NCBI GenBank assembly: GCA_964421875.1
Contig: CAYQZD010000061.1
Span: 1 to 22,500 of the forward strand
From: CAYQZD01 sp964421875
GTDB taxonomy: Bacteria > Electryoneota > Tariuqbacteria > Tariuqbacterales > Tariuqbacteraceae
DNA length: 22,500 bases
Direction: 5' to 3'
The notes beneath the pieces were generated by a model that worked only from the letters and a program-made list of their open reading frames with translations, was not told the origin of the DNA and searched no databases. Position numbers and translations under genes: made by a program. This document shows positions 21,714-22,500 of this stretch, piece after piece. The stretch's first letter is position 1. Each line of letters begins with the position of its first letter.

Positions 21714-22500
21714 ATGAAAAAACTATTTGTTTTATTATTGTTACCCTTGCCAGTCTTCGCCTGGGATTTTACACAGGAAAGAAATACCATCCCAGTTTAC
21801 TTTGACAGTGTAAGATGTCAAGTACCATGGTATACTGGTTTGAACTACATCAATCCCACATTTGCCGATATTGATAATGACGGCGATTGGGATTTATTAG
21901 TGGGCGCTGATTTTAACAAGTTATTACTATTGATAAATACAGGAGACAGTTTAAATTATAATTATGATTTTTATACAGATACAATCGTGAATATTCCTGT
22001 TAGACCTTTATCCCAGATGCCCGCCAGCCCATTTTTAATGGACATCGATAATGATGGAGATTTGGACTTATTTGTGGGCGCAGGATATGATACTTCGATG
22101 AACGATCCATTTTTCTACTATGAAAACATCGGCACATCATATTTATATGATTTTATTTTAAGGGAAGTTAATTATCAGGGTATTCAGGTCAGTAATACCA
22201 GCAGGCCATTCTTTGTGGATATTGATAATGATGGAGATTTTGATTTGTTTCTTGGTTTGAATGTAGGCGCAACAGCAACTTCTGGCCGGATGATGTTCTA
22301 TCGGAATGAAGGGACTCCAGATTCTGCAGTGATGGTTTTGGTAACGAACTATTTCATGAACATCGATTTAGGAATGAGGTGTAATCCCGCCTTCATCGAC
22401 ATCGATACTGACGGCGATTACGATATGTTTTTAGGGGATGAGGATGGGAATATCCATTACTTCCGCAATGATGGGACGCCGCAACTATATGATTTCACAA
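21714..22500 (+). CDS. Secreted FG-GAP/VCBS (DxDxDGD) repeat protein, 3' end outside the window
   Basis: The first 262 codons of a gene that continues past the window. A signal peptide is clear (MKKLFVLLLLPLPVFA|W). Four calcium-loop repeats are seen: DIDNDGDWDLLVG, DIDNDGDLDLFVG, DIDNDGDFDLFLG and DIDTDGDYDMFLG, each followed by aromatic-rich strands with segments such as YENIGT, YRNEGTP and YFRNDGTP. This is the VCBS/FG-GAP plan of beta-propeller-like surface proteins in FCB bacteria, which often end in a T9SS tail; that end is not visible. AGGA is five to six bases before the ATG. Codons are clearly AT-richer (TTA, GAT, AAT, ATT) than in the rest of the window, possibly from transfer or relaxed expression constraints. 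Confidence 0.88.
   Translation, partial: MKKLFVLLLLPLPVFAWDFTQERNTIPVYFDSVRCQVPWYTGLNYINPTFADIDNDGDWDLLVGADFNKLLLLINTGDSLNYNYDFYTDTIVNIPVRPLSQMPASPFLMDIDNDGDLDLFVGAGYDTSMNDPFFYYENIGTSYLYDFILREVNYQGIQVSNTSRPFFVDIDNDGDFDLFLGLNVGATATSGRMMFYRNEGTPDSAVMVLVTNYFMNIDLGMRCNPAFIDIDTDGDYDMFLGDEDGNIHYFRNDGTPQLYDFT

Overview
The window looks like a chromosomal segment from an uncultured bacterium of the FCB group (Bacteroidetes/Cloacimonadota/KSB1/Zixibacteria-like candidate phyla). The main evidence is a secreted gingipain-type peptidase ending in a type IX secretion (T9SS) tail with the YPNPFNP...SGIYFYRIEAG...KMLLIK pattern, an orphan copy of the same tail near the right end, and a DxDxDGD-repeat surface protein. 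The exact phylum is inference. No rRNA, tRNA, IS transposase, CRISPR array or prophage was seen.

Layout. 1-431: non-coding, with small palindromic repeats. 432-4367 (+): 1311-aa C25 peptidase, closed by a strong terminator that may be shared with the convergent lipoprotein alkaline phosphatase (4570-5877, -). Between the phosphatase and the SpmA/SpmB-like membrane pair (6121-7265, -) is a well-formed promoter on the minus strand, followed at once by a hairpin and eight U: a roughly 80-nt transcript that is either a small RNA or an attenuated leader of the phosphatase. 7266-7744: repeat-rich spacer with a 17-bp inverted repeat.

7745-14464 (+) is a signalling island: a sigma-54 response regulator; a spacer with a sigma-54-like -24/-12 site; an unrecognised helical protein; an MglA-type GTPase with an unusual C-terminal extension; a roadblock/MglB-like partner; a receiver-PATAN (DUF4388) protein with a large unknown C-terminal half; and another unrecognised protein, ended by a terminator. 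MglA/MglB pairs control polarity or motility in other bacteria. Here they sit with a receiver-PATAN protein and two orphan proteins, and this is the best candidate for an undescribed system.

14719-18113 (+) is a trehalose operon: a fused trehalose-6-phosphate synthase/phosphatase, and a TreT-like trehalose glycosyltransferring synthase starting 2 bp after it, behind a promoter and a structured leader of about 140 nt. It is closed by a 12-bp-stem hairpin. 18209-19213 (+) is a radical SAM/SPASM-like protein. After a TTTAGGG-type inverted repeat come a metallo-beta-lactamase-fold hydrolase (19457-20161, +) and, convergent with it and overlapping it at the stop codons, an archaeal-type cofactor-independent phosphoglycerate mutase (20158-21366, -). 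The right end holds the orphan T9SS tail (21404-21568), two hairpins, and the 5' part of an AT-richer secreted FG-GAP/VCBS repeat protein that runs off the window.
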